Shown here: in pieces, positions 17,672-25,800 of the stretch
How positions within the stretch are numbered: position 1 is the first letter of the stretch
Layout of the letters: each line of letters starts with the position of its first letter
Source: Pirellulales bacterium
GTDB lineage: Bacteria > Planctomycetota > Planctomycetia > Pirellulales > JACPPG01
Length of the DNA stretch: 64,000 bases
Reading direction: 5' to 3'
Assembly: GCA_036499395.1 (NCBI GenBank)
Contig: DASYDW010000116.1
Location: forward strand, 93,832 to 157,831
The notes under the pieces: model-generated
The model's input: only the letters and a program-made list of their open reading frames with translations
Database searches by the model: none
Told to the model about the DNA's origin: nothing
Position numbers and translations under genes: made by a program

Positions 17672-19627
17672 CTACCTATTCGTTGGGACCACATCTCCTG
17701 CGAGTCCGCCCCACTGAATTGTCTTGGTGTAGCCAAAACGATTGTTGATATACCAGTTGCCATCGGTCGGTCGCCAAACAACGTAGTCGAGTTGCCCGTC
17801 GCCGTCGAAATCACCCGATACAGGCACGTCGCCCGTCAGCCCCCATTGGAGCGACTGACTTGTGGCTTGCTTCAGCGAGTAGCTATACCAGTAGCCGCTG
17901 CCTGGTCTCCACACTGTTAGGCTCGAACGGCCATCCGCAAAATAATCTCCTGACATCGGAATATCACCCGACAAACCGAACGAGGCATTTACGGTCGCGC
18001 CGTTAGAAGAGTTTTTTATGGACCAGCTACCTGAATTGAAGACGGCGAGATCGATCAGGCCGTCGCCGTCGTAGTCCGCAGGGACTGGAATATCTCCTGC
18101 TCCGCCAAACGTTGGATTGGCCACCGCTCCTGTGTCGTAAACAATCCACCATGCTCCGGCGCGAAAAACAGCTATGTCGTCCTTTCCGTCATTGTTGTAA
18201 TCAGCGATCGCAATCTTGTCGGTCGTGAGTCCCCAGGTTGGCTGATATCGCGAGCCACCGTGCGAATAGTTGATGTGCCAATCGAGATAGCCGCCCGCAA
18301 CCGGCACGACGTAACCATAATCTGTTTTGGAGTCTCCATCAAAGTCTCCTTTAATTGGAATCGCGCTAGCCGCTCCGGTTCCTACGGGACCCACTCCGCC
18401 TAGGGTGCTTTCGCGGACATAAAATGCATTAGAGCTGGGTCGATAAATTACGGGATCGTCGATGCCATCCAAATCGTAGTCGAAGTAGGTCACACCTCTC
18501 GGACAAGTTCCGGACACGAGTAGATCCTCTCCAGAATGCGCAAGCTCCCACAGTTCCACATTGGACTGGTTCGGAGTGCGAACGAGATCCAGAGGAACGT
18601 TGCACTCGTTCGCGAATTGATTGGAAAGACGATTTGGAATCGTCACGCCCCACGGACTCGCGAGTAATGCAGGGCCTTGACTCCAAGTTCCCGCAACCGC
18701 AGCAACACCGAGATACTGTGAGAATGTTTTGTTGAAGAAGAAGACATCCGTCCGGGAAAAGCCAGTGTCGCCATCATTGCTCAGAGACCACATTCCAAGT
18801 GAGCCGACGTATTTGAGGTCGGCATTTACCATGTCGCCGCCAATAAGACGAAGGACAGAATAAGTCGTATGGAGGATACTGCTATAAGGATAAAAGCCGA
18901 CAACGCCGCCGTCGTTACGTACCTCCTGTGTCACGCTGCTGTTTGCAGGAAACAATGGGTCCGTCGATCGCATTACGTAGATGTGATAGAGCCCGTCGGC
19001 ACCGGACTTATCGTAGTAGGACATATAGTACCAGCCGTCAAGGAAGCTGACGCTCGCATACCCCGCTCCGTATCCACTTCCTGATGCGTGAGGGGATACT
19101 ATCGGATTGCCGCCGTTTAGGCGACTGAAGGTAATTCCATCACTACTACTCGCCACACCGATTTGGTTTTCAGTGCTGGTGAATGTCGGAATGCCCTCGT
19201 AGTACATATAGTACGTCCCGTTGACTCGCACTACTGACGGATCACACAGTTCGCCGGAGTCAAAGTGACTGCCTGTCGCAGGTGTTAAGACTGTGGCAAA
19301 ATTAGTCCATCCTGAGTCGAGAGAGGCGGAGTCAGCGGTTACTAGATTGTCGACATACGGCGGATTGTTTACGGTCGAAGCCTTCTGTCCGCACCACCAC
19401 ATTCGGAAACGGCCATTGGTGTCCCGCATAAGTGTAGGCGAATAATCATATCCAGAGTGCGGGTAGATTGAGGAATTGCCACCGCGATAATTTATAAACG
19501 TGTCGAAACCTGGAGAGGCAAAGGCGTTTGGTGTCGAAGACCAAAAGAGAAGTGTCAAGTACAACGTCACAACTAGAAACGACAGAACGGGGCGCTGACC
19601 GGTCCATGCTAAGCGTGTGCGAGTCAT
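17672..19627 (-). CDS. Secreted beta-propeller and FG-GAP/VCBS-repeat protein
   Basis: This 651-aa protein has a signal peptide (about residues 15-38). The N-terminal half looks like a glycosidase-type five-bladed propeller ('DPSVVRVNGTYYMYYEG', 'GYASVSFLDGWYYMSYYDKS'). The C-terminal third has five or more FG-GAP-type repeats with calcium-binding motifs such as 'DYDLDGIDD', 'DFDGDSKTD', 'DYNNDGKDDIAVFR', 'DYDGDGLIDLAVF' and 'DFDGDGQLDYVVWR'. A carbohydrate-binding or adhesive extracellular role is likely; enzymatic activity is not shown. It is unusual as cargo between small genes and the partition module. Confidence 0.8.
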   Translation of the reverse strand: MTRTRLAWTGQRPVLSFLVVTLYLTLLFWSSTPNAFASPGFDTFINYRGGNSSIYPHSGYDYSPTLMRDTNGRFRMWWCGQKASTVNNPPYVDNLVTADSASLDSGWTNFATVLTPATGSHFDSGELCDPSVVRVNGTYYMYYEGIPTFTSTENQIGVASSSDGITFSRLNGGNPIVSPHASGSGYGAGYASVSFLDGWYYMSYYDKSGADGLYHIYVMRSTDPLFPANSSVTQEVRNDGGVVGFYPYSSILHTTYSVLRLIGGDMVNADLKYVGSLGMWSLSNDGDTGFSRTDVFFFNKTFSQYLGVAAVAGTWSQGPALLASPWGVTIPNRLSNQFANECNVPLDLVRTPNQSNVELWELAHSGEDLLVSGTCPRGVTYFDYDLDGIDDPVIYRPSSNAFYVRESTLGGVGPVGTGAASAIPIKGDFDGDSKTDYGYVVPVAGGYLDWHINYSHGGSRYQPTWGLTTDKIAIADYNNDGKDDIAVFRAGAWWIVYDTGAVANPTFGGAGDIPVPADYDGDGLIDLAVFNSGSWSIKNSSNGATVNASFGLSGDIPMSGDYFADGRSSLTVWRPGSGYWYSYSLKQATSQSLQWGLTGDVPVSGDFDGDGQLDYVVWRPTDGNWYINNRFGYTKTIQWGGLAGDVVPTNR

Positions 19628-19680
19628 GATGAGTCCTCCGTGTGTTGGTTAGTAGCATCCTCCAAAAAGAAGTGGCTTCA

Positions 19681-19847
19681 GTGATCGCGTGCCACCGGGC
19701 ACCTACCATAGCACTCCGCGATTGCCTGCTGGAAAGAAATCTTCAGCGCATCTGGAAAAGCACGCGATGTCGAGGTTCCCCACCGGTCACGTGCTGGTAT
19801 ATCCTGAAAATCGACCAAAGCGTGCGCCTCGTAAAGTGCGCCGACTC
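19681..19847 (-). pseudogene. C-terminal fragment of a second copy of the ParA partner protein
   Basis: Read on the minus strand, this stretch encodes a peptide such as 'ALYEAHALVDFQDIPARDRW' that closely matches 'ALYEARDLIDLQDIPSRGRW' and the following residues of the protein at 20067-20633. Only the last 55 or so residues remain, with a stop codon just upstream and no start. It is a relic of a duplicated or earlier partition gene. Confidence 0.75.
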
Positions 19848-20066
19848 TAGGCCATGATTCGTGATTCAGAATCAGTAGCGATCACCGCATCACCGATGCT
19901 GGCAAGCGTCAAGCGTGACTGACCTTCGAGGTCGAAATGATTCATGATCCGGTCATTATAGTCGGTGGCCCCATCATCGAAAGAGTCCCGATTGGACGGG
20001 CCGGGGATCGAGTGATGGCTTGCGTGAGCGGGGCGCGACCATCAAGAACATGGCCCTGTGCACTGC

Positions 20067-20633
20067 TTACCTCTCTGTCACGACTGGTCGCTTGCGATAC
20101 CACTCCGCGATCGCGTGCTGGAAAGCGTTCTTGAGTGCTACCGGAAATGCCCGCGCGGTCGGAGTTCCCCAGCGGCCTCGCGAAGGAATGTCCTGCAGAT
20201 CGATCAGATCTCGCGCTTCGTAGAGCGCCGACACCAATCCGTGAAAAAGCTCGGACGCTTTTGCGTCACGCTGACCACTGTAGCGTTGAACGTGTGCGAT
20301 TAGTTCATCTACCATCCGAAGCGTATCCGGATTCATGTTGAGCTGCTTTCTTTGACTCGGACGAGGCAAGCGACCTTGGGCCAACGGTGCTTGCGGTTCA
20401 GAATAGACCGGGCTCTGTTCATACGATGGCGCGAAGGGCGGTGAGTCTACGGGGCGCGGCATCTGAAGAATGTTCTCGGCTCTCGGCTGAACTGGTTCCG
20501 GCTGTTTTTGAATCGGCGGTGCGAGTTCACGATCACTGTCAAGGTAGTCGCCAAGATCGACAGGTCCGTCGATCACCGACGCCGGAATGTCCATCTTCCA
20601 ATTTGCCGGAAGTCCCCTACTACCTTTGGCCAC
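20067..20633 (-). CDS. ParA partner protein (ParB/ParG-like by position)
   Basis: The 188-aa protein overlaps the end of parA by 14 bp, so the two are probably translated together. The N-terminal half is Pro/Gln-rich and disordered. The C-terminal half is helical ('LRMVDELIAHVQRYSGQRDA') and ends in a basic segment. No ParB or ribbon-helix-helix motif is certain. Small proteins directly after parA usually bind the centromere site and stimulate the ATPase. A truncated second copy of its C-terminus lies just downstream at 19681-19847. Confidence 0.65.
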   Translation of the reverse strand: MAKGSRGLPANWKMDIPASVIDGPVDLGDYLDSDRELAPPIQKQPEPVQPRAENILQMPRPVDSPPFAPSYEQSPVYSEPQAPLAQGRLPRPSQRKQLNMNPDTLRMVDELIAHVQRYSGQRDAKASELFHGLVSALYEARDLIDLQDIPSRGRWGTPTARAFPVALKNAFQHAIAEWYRKRPVVTER

Positions 20634-21534
20634 GGTTCGCCTCCTTTAGCTTCGCGTGATTTGTGCGAATGTTCTCGGCGGCAGTAAGTCGCCGGAGCAC
20701 TTCGCGAGCGAGCGCCAAGAACTGCGTGGCTGCTTGCTGCTGATCCGCGTGCTCGAAAATGGTCAACCCATTTACGGTCGCCTCACGATGACGCACACTC
20801 CGAGCGATTGGCGTTTCAAACACCCCCTTGCCGAAATCCTTGATGAGCAAGTTGCGAATATCGGAATCGAGTTTCGCGCGTGCGTCGCTGTTACCGAGCA
20901 AGACACCGAGCAGATAGAGTTCCGGGTTGTAGCGTTCCTGAACTTTCTGCACATTTCTGAGCAGTGCTTCCAAGCCGCGAAGATCGAATCCGGAAGGAAA
21001 TACCGGAATGATGTACCAGTCGGCAGCGATCAGGGCTGTGGTCATTAGAAAGCCAAGCTCCGGTGGAGTATCAATCAGGATGATATCTCTCGCGCCGCGT
21101 ATTGAGTCGATCGACAGTGCAAGCCGCTTGCGGTGCTCACTCTTCATGTCGTCGCCTTCCAGATCCGAGTGCTCTCCATTTGCAAGTGCAGTCTGCATCT
21201 GCGATTCGAGTCGGCGCTCGATGGTGTTGATTCCCCGATTTCCCGGAATGACTTTGAGCAATCCGTTAAAGCGATCGCCGAAATCAAGTTCGATGTCTCG
21301 CGCGGGTCGCTTCGTCATGTAGGCGTCGGCCACTGAGAAGCGGCCATCACGGATCAGTTGATCGCGGTCTATGCCGAATGAATCAGTCGCGTTGCACTGG
21401 GGGTCGTTGTCGATCAGCGTGACTGAATAGCCTTCGTGGGCAAACGCAGCGGCGAGGCTGATAGCGGTTGTGGTCTTGCCGCAGCCGCCTTTTTGATTTG
21501 CCAATGCGATTACTTGCGTTTCAATGAATTTCAT
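20620..21534 (-). CDS. parA: ParA-type partition ATPase
   Basis: The 304-aa protein carries the deviant Walker A motif KGGCGKTT (residues 14-21) with the signature first Lys, then 'VTLIDNDPQCNATDS' (A') and 'IILIDTPPELG' (Walker B). These mark the ParA/Soj family, which segregates low-copy plasmids or islands on the nucleoid. With the partner gene and a divergently transcribed replication-like gene 1.17 kb away, it gives the element a plasmid-type maintenance module. Confidence 0.92.
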   Translation of the reverse strand: MKFIETQVIALANQKGGCGKTTTAISLAAAFAHEGYSVTLIDNDPQCNATDSFGIDRDQLIRDGRFSVADAYMTKRPARDIELDFGDRFNGLLKVIPGNRGINTIERRLESQMQTALANGEHSDLEGDDMKSEHRKRLALSIDSIRGARDIILIDTPPELGFLMTTALIAADWYIIPVFPSGFDLRGLEALLRNVQKVQERYNPELYLLGVLLGNSDARAKLDSDIRNLLIKDFGKGVFETPIARSVRHREATVNGLTIFEHADQQQAATQFLALAREVLRRLTAAENIRTNHAKLKEANRGQR

Positions 21535-22161
21535 CTAGCTTCTTTGGGTCTCCTCAATCTTGGGTGCAGTAGTTAAGTCAGAAGAGGCATACCACTATGC
21601 CCCCACACTCAGCACCAGTTTTTTGTGAGCAGCGGAATCGATTGCCTGATCGTTTCGCGAGCGCTCTCGAAAAGCGATAGCAAAAACAGTAACTGGCCTC
21701 GGCTCGGCTTGATACACACGAGGATTCTTGGGTATGCAAATCGAGAATTGCGTACTTGCTGACCAAAAACTGGCGACCGACCCCGCACCCAGACATGACA
21801 CCCGAAAAAAAGTTGGTTCGCATTTCGGTGCTCGGTCGGAACGCAATGCAGTGTGCCGGTATCAAGGCATGCCCCCACTCAGCTCGGTGTGGAGTAGCGA
21901 GGTATGCCGTCACACTGCGTGGGGAGTGACTCCATGCCTCCATACTCCCAGGCGCCAAGCATCGAGATTGCACCCCAGCGCCCGCAAATGAGCCGTGAGG
22001 CGAGAGACTGCCGTGCGTAAAACGAGCAGATTCGTCTTCAGTGCGACAAACGATCCAATCCTCGGACTCGGCATTGATTTCGTTTCTCTTCGTGGCACCC
22101 AGAGGCGATACGAAAAGCCTATTTAGCAGAGCGGGATTTTGTAGCATCGTCGCAATCTTCG

Positions 22162-22180
22162 AGTGTGCCGGTATAGAGGC
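22162..22180 (+). repeat. Origin-region repeat (direct orientation)
   Basis: The 19-bp AGTGTGCCGGTATAGAGGC has an exact reverse-complement copy at 22635-22653, directly upstream of the initiator-like gene. A 13-bp match (AGTGTGCCGGTAT) occurs near 21850. Confidence 0.75.
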
Positions 22181-22456
22181 GTGCCCCCATGCTGCGAGAG
22201 TGCCAGCATGCCACTAGACCTCCACTCAGCAAGACGCGTATTTCGCTTGGAGCCAGGAGACCGGAACTACCGCCGGACGACGCCGTGTTCACGCGGCACT
22301 TTTGTACCTTGCGAAAGTAAAGCCGCGGCTCAAATAGTATTCGCGTGAAGTAGTGTCGCGTCCGCCAGTCGGTCGCGGCACGTTCACAAACGAAGAGAAC
22401 AATAGGAATAAAAACACGGGCGCCGTTGCGCCGGATGAAGACCATAGGCCAGAAAT

Positions 22457-22486
22457 AAAAAAAGCGACCGGCAAGTCGCTTTTTTC
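22457..22486. terminator. Bidirectional terminator in the origin region
   Basis: The stem AAAAAAGCGAC / GTCGCTTTTTT with a six-base loop has A/T runs on both sides, so it could stop transcripts from either direction. No gene ends here, which suggests an unannotated short RNA, for example one antisense to the initiator leader. Confidence 0.7.
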
Positions 22487-22634
22487 GGATCACAGAATTC
22501 CAGGAACCGTAGTAGATCGAGGAATCGCAGAAGTTCTGCGCTAATCACGCCACGATCTTGCCACCGACATTCCTCGAACGTCAAGTAACAATCTGTGACT
22601 CCACGACGTTATCTGTGTGCCTTCATACATGTGT

Positions 22635-22653
22635 GCCTCTATACCGGCACACT
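22635..22653 (-). repeat. Origin-region repeat (inverse orientation)
   Basis: This is the reverse complement of 22162-22180, placed 46 bp upstream of the start of the initiator-like gene, where autoregulation would be possible. Confidence 0.75.
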
Positions 22654-22699
22654 TGGGTCTCGTTCTGCGTTCGCGTCTTAATCTGAAGCGAGAGTAAAA

Positions 22700-23923
22700 A
22701 TGAGCACTGCATTGTCAGCCGCCCCGATTTTGCGGCCATCGGGAGGTTATGTCCTGATTTCAGTTGCCGAAGTATGTCGAGCGTGGACCGCGTATCGCGA
22801 GGGGACGATAAAGCTTGTCGATCTCCGCGCGTGGTTCGCGTGCCATGAAATGACCGCCAGAAGATGCACCCTGAAAAAAGGGAGAGAGCCGCAATACTCA
22901 CTCGAAGAATTGCATTCGCTCGTGGGCGGTGCTGGCGGTGGGCACATTAGTCGTGCCGTTCGGCGACTTCAGGCAGCGGGGCTCATCGCGTGGTCGTCGA
23001 ACCGATTAGAGTTCGTCCAGTCAAATGTGGTTACTGAATCAGCCCAGTCAATGGTGGACTCGATTACGAACAATCGGCGGCGAGTGCCTGTGCCGCGCCG
23101 CACGTTGCGATTTCTTTCGGCAGAGTCGACTAAATCGACAATTGCCACAGTGCTAGGCCATCTGCTCCGCTGCGTCTATTTTCGATCCGGTGGTTGCACT
23201 GCCATCGGTACTTGCAAAGCATCGTGGATTGCTCGCGTCTTTGGCGTGCATGAGCGCAATGTCAAAGCCGCACGGACTAAGCTTCAGGCGATCGGGTGGT
23301 TGATTTCATCGAGTGTGCCTCAGTGGAGGCTAAATCGATTCGGTGCTGCAATTCAGATAAATCTCGATTGGGCGGTTCAGTCCATTCGATCCGAATCGCC
23401 ACGGCAACTTCGCCGAAGTTGCACCAAAACACCACTCCCTGAATCAGACCGAGAACTCCTTGCGGAGTACACAAACCAGAAACTCGTGCGAAGCGGGGAC
23501 TCTGGTTTTGTCGGAACAAGAGTCTTGGAGAGTCGGGCCGCAAAGCCACCGAACCTGAACTGCATCATGCCCGAAGATCTTTCCGTCAACTCTCGAACAC
23601 TGAGCCTTTACGAACAAGCAGTGAGCGCATCGAAAGCAAGTCCCGGCGAAGCGGGGCGTTTGCAATTCATCGCGGCCGCGGAGCACGCACTCCGAACGGG
23701 CAAGACAAATCCGTGCGGAATGCTCGCGGCGATTATTCGCCGAGGGCTTTGGAGTTTCGTGAGTCAGGATGATGAGGATCGAGCTGCGTTGCGGATGAAG
23801 CGGTTACAAGACTTGTCGCTTCGAGCAACTTCGACCCCAAGCATCGCGTCTCGAAACACATCAATGGCCAAGCCGCAATCCGTCGGTCAGCTCTTAAGAT
23901 CACTGCCATTGATGAAGAAGTGA
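22700..23923 (+). CDS. Putative replication initiator (winged-helix)
   Basis: This 407-aa basic protein has helix-turn-helix-like segments, including 'HISRAVRRLQAAGLIAW' and 'ARVFGVHERNVKAARTKLQA'. The second follows a 'TIATVLGHLLRCVY' segment resembling the winged-helix parts of plasmid Rep and DnaD-like proteins. The C-terminal third ('GRLQFIAAAEHALRTGKTN') resembles tails of replication proteins that precede 'NPCGMLAAIIRRG'. Its position opposite parA across a repeat-bearing gap fits an initiator. A transcription factor remains possible. A GAGAG sequence precedes the ATG. Confidence 0.6.
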   Translation: MSTALSAAPILRPSGGYVLISVAEVCRAWTAYREGTIKLVDLRAWFACHEMTARRCTLKKGREPQYSLEELHSLVGGAGGGHISRAVRRLQAAGLIAWSSNRLEFVQSNVVTESAQSMVDSITNNRRRVPVPRRTLRFLSAESTKSTIATVLGHLLRCVYFRSGGCTAIGTCKASWIARVFGVHERNVKAARTKLQAIGWLISSSVPQWRLNRFGAAIQINLDWAVQSIRSESPRQLRRSCTKTPLPESDRELLAEYTNQKLVRSGDSGFVGTRVLESRAAKPPNLNCIMPEDLSVNSRTLSLYEQAVSASKASPGEAGRLQFIAAAEHALRTGKTNPCGMLAAIIRRGLWSFVSQDDEDRAALRMKRLQDLSLRATSTPSIASRNTSMAKPQSVGQLLRSLPLMKK

Positions 23924-24568
23924 TCGGTAGTATGAATTGGCGAATCGGGCGGTCATCGGTGCATCGGATTTCACCACGAGCTAGATTTGCAACAGCGGCG
24001 AGCCGTCGGATCGCTTGCTGCGGCTGTCAACTGACGCTGAACGCGCGTTCCGTGAAGACGAGCACATTCATAGCTCGTCGAAGGGCGCAGCTGATGCTTC
24101 TTGCCAGAAAGTCACTCCCGGTAAATCTGGTCTAACCAACCAGGCTAAGGGGACGGTCTAACCATCCGTCACGTGACTGCCCGTAGAGCTGGGTTGCATC
24201 GAGAGGTGCTCGCCCAGTTCGACGGAGGCTTGTCGGAGTAATCCGCAAGCAGAAACGCATGCTGCATTTGTATTGCAGAAGCGTGTTCTCGCTTCGAGTA
24301 ATCCCGACATTCTATCCGATCGAGTGATGATGAATGAGGGCGATGCGGAAATACCTCGGCATGTGCTGAGGCCGTCATTGTCCAAAGCGGGTGCGAGATA
24401 AATCTCAAATCCCGCACAGGGGGTTCGGGCCTTTGTGGTCCGTTCAACCTGTCTGGCGTGGGGAGCTTTCAGCCCGGCGACGGGCGAAACCGGATCGACC
24501 GATCCGGCGATCGAGCGCAAATCGCTCGACGGTGAATAGCTCAGCCAACGCAGACTACGACGAGCACG
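23924..24568. other. Non-coding gap before the truncated restriction gene
   Basis: I looked here for the missing helicase part of the following gene, in all frames, and found none. A small hairpin (tcgagcg / cgctcga) lies near 24512. Nothing else stands out. Confidence 0.5.
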
Positions 24569-25777
24569 ATGTTGGCGCCGACGCATTCTCTGTCCGCATT
24601 TGCCTCAACAGCAGAGCAGCAAGTTGCGCAGACTGCGTATGAGGTGATGCGTCGGTTAGAAAGCCAACCACAGTCGGTCCCCAGTGTCAGCTATTTGCAG
24701 AATGCAGATATCCAAGCACGAGTTGCTGAGGAAGTGGCCAGCCAATTGCGGCCCGGCCAACTACAACTTCCGGGCGTTGAGGAGCAAATCGATATTGCTG
24801 CTATCGTGGCCAAGACGGCACAGATGGTCGTGCAGCAGACGATTGATATTCCTCGCATACTCGTGGTTCCGACTGGAGTAGTGAAATCCGGTTTTCGACC
24901 ATTCGCTCTGAAACTAGACTCTCTCAAATACCAAGCTCCTTCTGACGAGCTATGGATTCAGCATTTGCGAACTCAGGAGAGGGAAGTGCTGACGCTGGGA
25001 AAGGGAGGCATCGAAGAGTCACGGATGGAGGACTACGTTGTCAGCGGCTTGGTGGACTATGACGACGTGTCGTACGACGACCACGCTGACTTGCTCTATG
25101 ATCTTGCGAGCCAAGTCGTGAGCCATTTTCAGACCTACCTATCGGAAGACGATACTCGCAAAGTGCTCCGCTGCTTCCAACGTCCAATCGCTCAGTTTAT
25201 CCATGCCCAGATGCAAGATCACTATTGGGAGGAAGCGACTGGATACGAGGTCAAGGTGAGCAAGGGATTTACGGAACTGAAACCGAGCGCTTTCACTGCC
25301 TCGGCAACTGAAGCGCTGCGAGACTTCCGACAACCGCCAAAAGATAAGAGCAACATGGCGAAGTATATCTTCGGCGGCTTCGAGAAGTGCTTGTATCCAG
25401 TTGTGAAGTTTCACTCTGACACAGAACGAAAGCTGTCGGTCATTGTGGACCGCGAATCGTCGAAATGGTTCAAGCCAGCAAAGGGGCAATTCCAGATCTA
25501 CTATCTCGCGAATGGGGAGCATCTTGAATACCAGCCCGACTTCGTCGCCGAAACTGATAGCACCATCCTCATGATTGAGCCAAAGGCACGCAATGAGATG
25601 GATGCTGCCGATGTCATCGCAAAGTCAGACGCTGCACTGCGATGGTGTAAGCAGGCCACTGACCACGCACTGACCTGTGGCGGCAAACCTTGGGCGTATC
25701 TGCTTGTTCCGCACGACGAAATCGCCGACAACATGACCCTAAGCGGATTGCAAAAGCAGTGGGGGAGGAACCTTTAA
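24569..25777 (+). pseudogene. Truncated type III-like restriction subunit (C-terminal part only)
   Basis: The 402 residues match the C-terminal region of type III Res-like DEAD/DEAH nucleases. Evidence includes 'QQTIDIPRILVVPTG', 'ADLLYDLASQVV', 'EDTRKVLRCFQRPIAQFIHA', 'WFKPAKGQFQIYY' and the nuclease block 'YQPDFVAET...MIEPKA', which has the P-D...E-x-K pattern. Full-length family members are about 900-1000 aa with an N-terminal helicase; none is encoded upstream, and a stop precedes the frame at 24533. It could be a decayed gene or a stand-alone nuclease domain. No matching methyltransferase subunit is adjacent. Confidence 0.75.
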
Positions 25778-25800
25778 GTCGTTCGCGATCCAACTGAGGA

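Larger units (their letters stand above)
21535..22699. other. Candidate replication origin/partition site region
   Basis: This 1165-bp gap separates divergent parA and a putative replication initiator and holds no credible gene. It contains copies of AGTGTGCCGGTAT: 22162-22180, its exact 19-bp inverse at 22635-22653, and a variant beginning at 21849 that is paired with an inverted copy ending near 21918. Related 'ggcatgcccccac' segments accompany several of them. Such repeats are expected of initiator-binding iterons or a par centromere. A bidirectional hairpin-terminator lies at 22457-22486. Confidence 0.55.

Noticed and set aside
21578..22493. Several frames of 60-190 residues in the gap between parA and the initiator-like gene
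   Set aside because: They overlap each other and the repeats, with no domain pattern or ribosome site; the gap reads as regulatory DNA.
23924..24568. An N-terminal helicase for the type III restriction fragment
   Set aside because: No frame here contains helicase motifs and a stop precedes the fragment at 24533.
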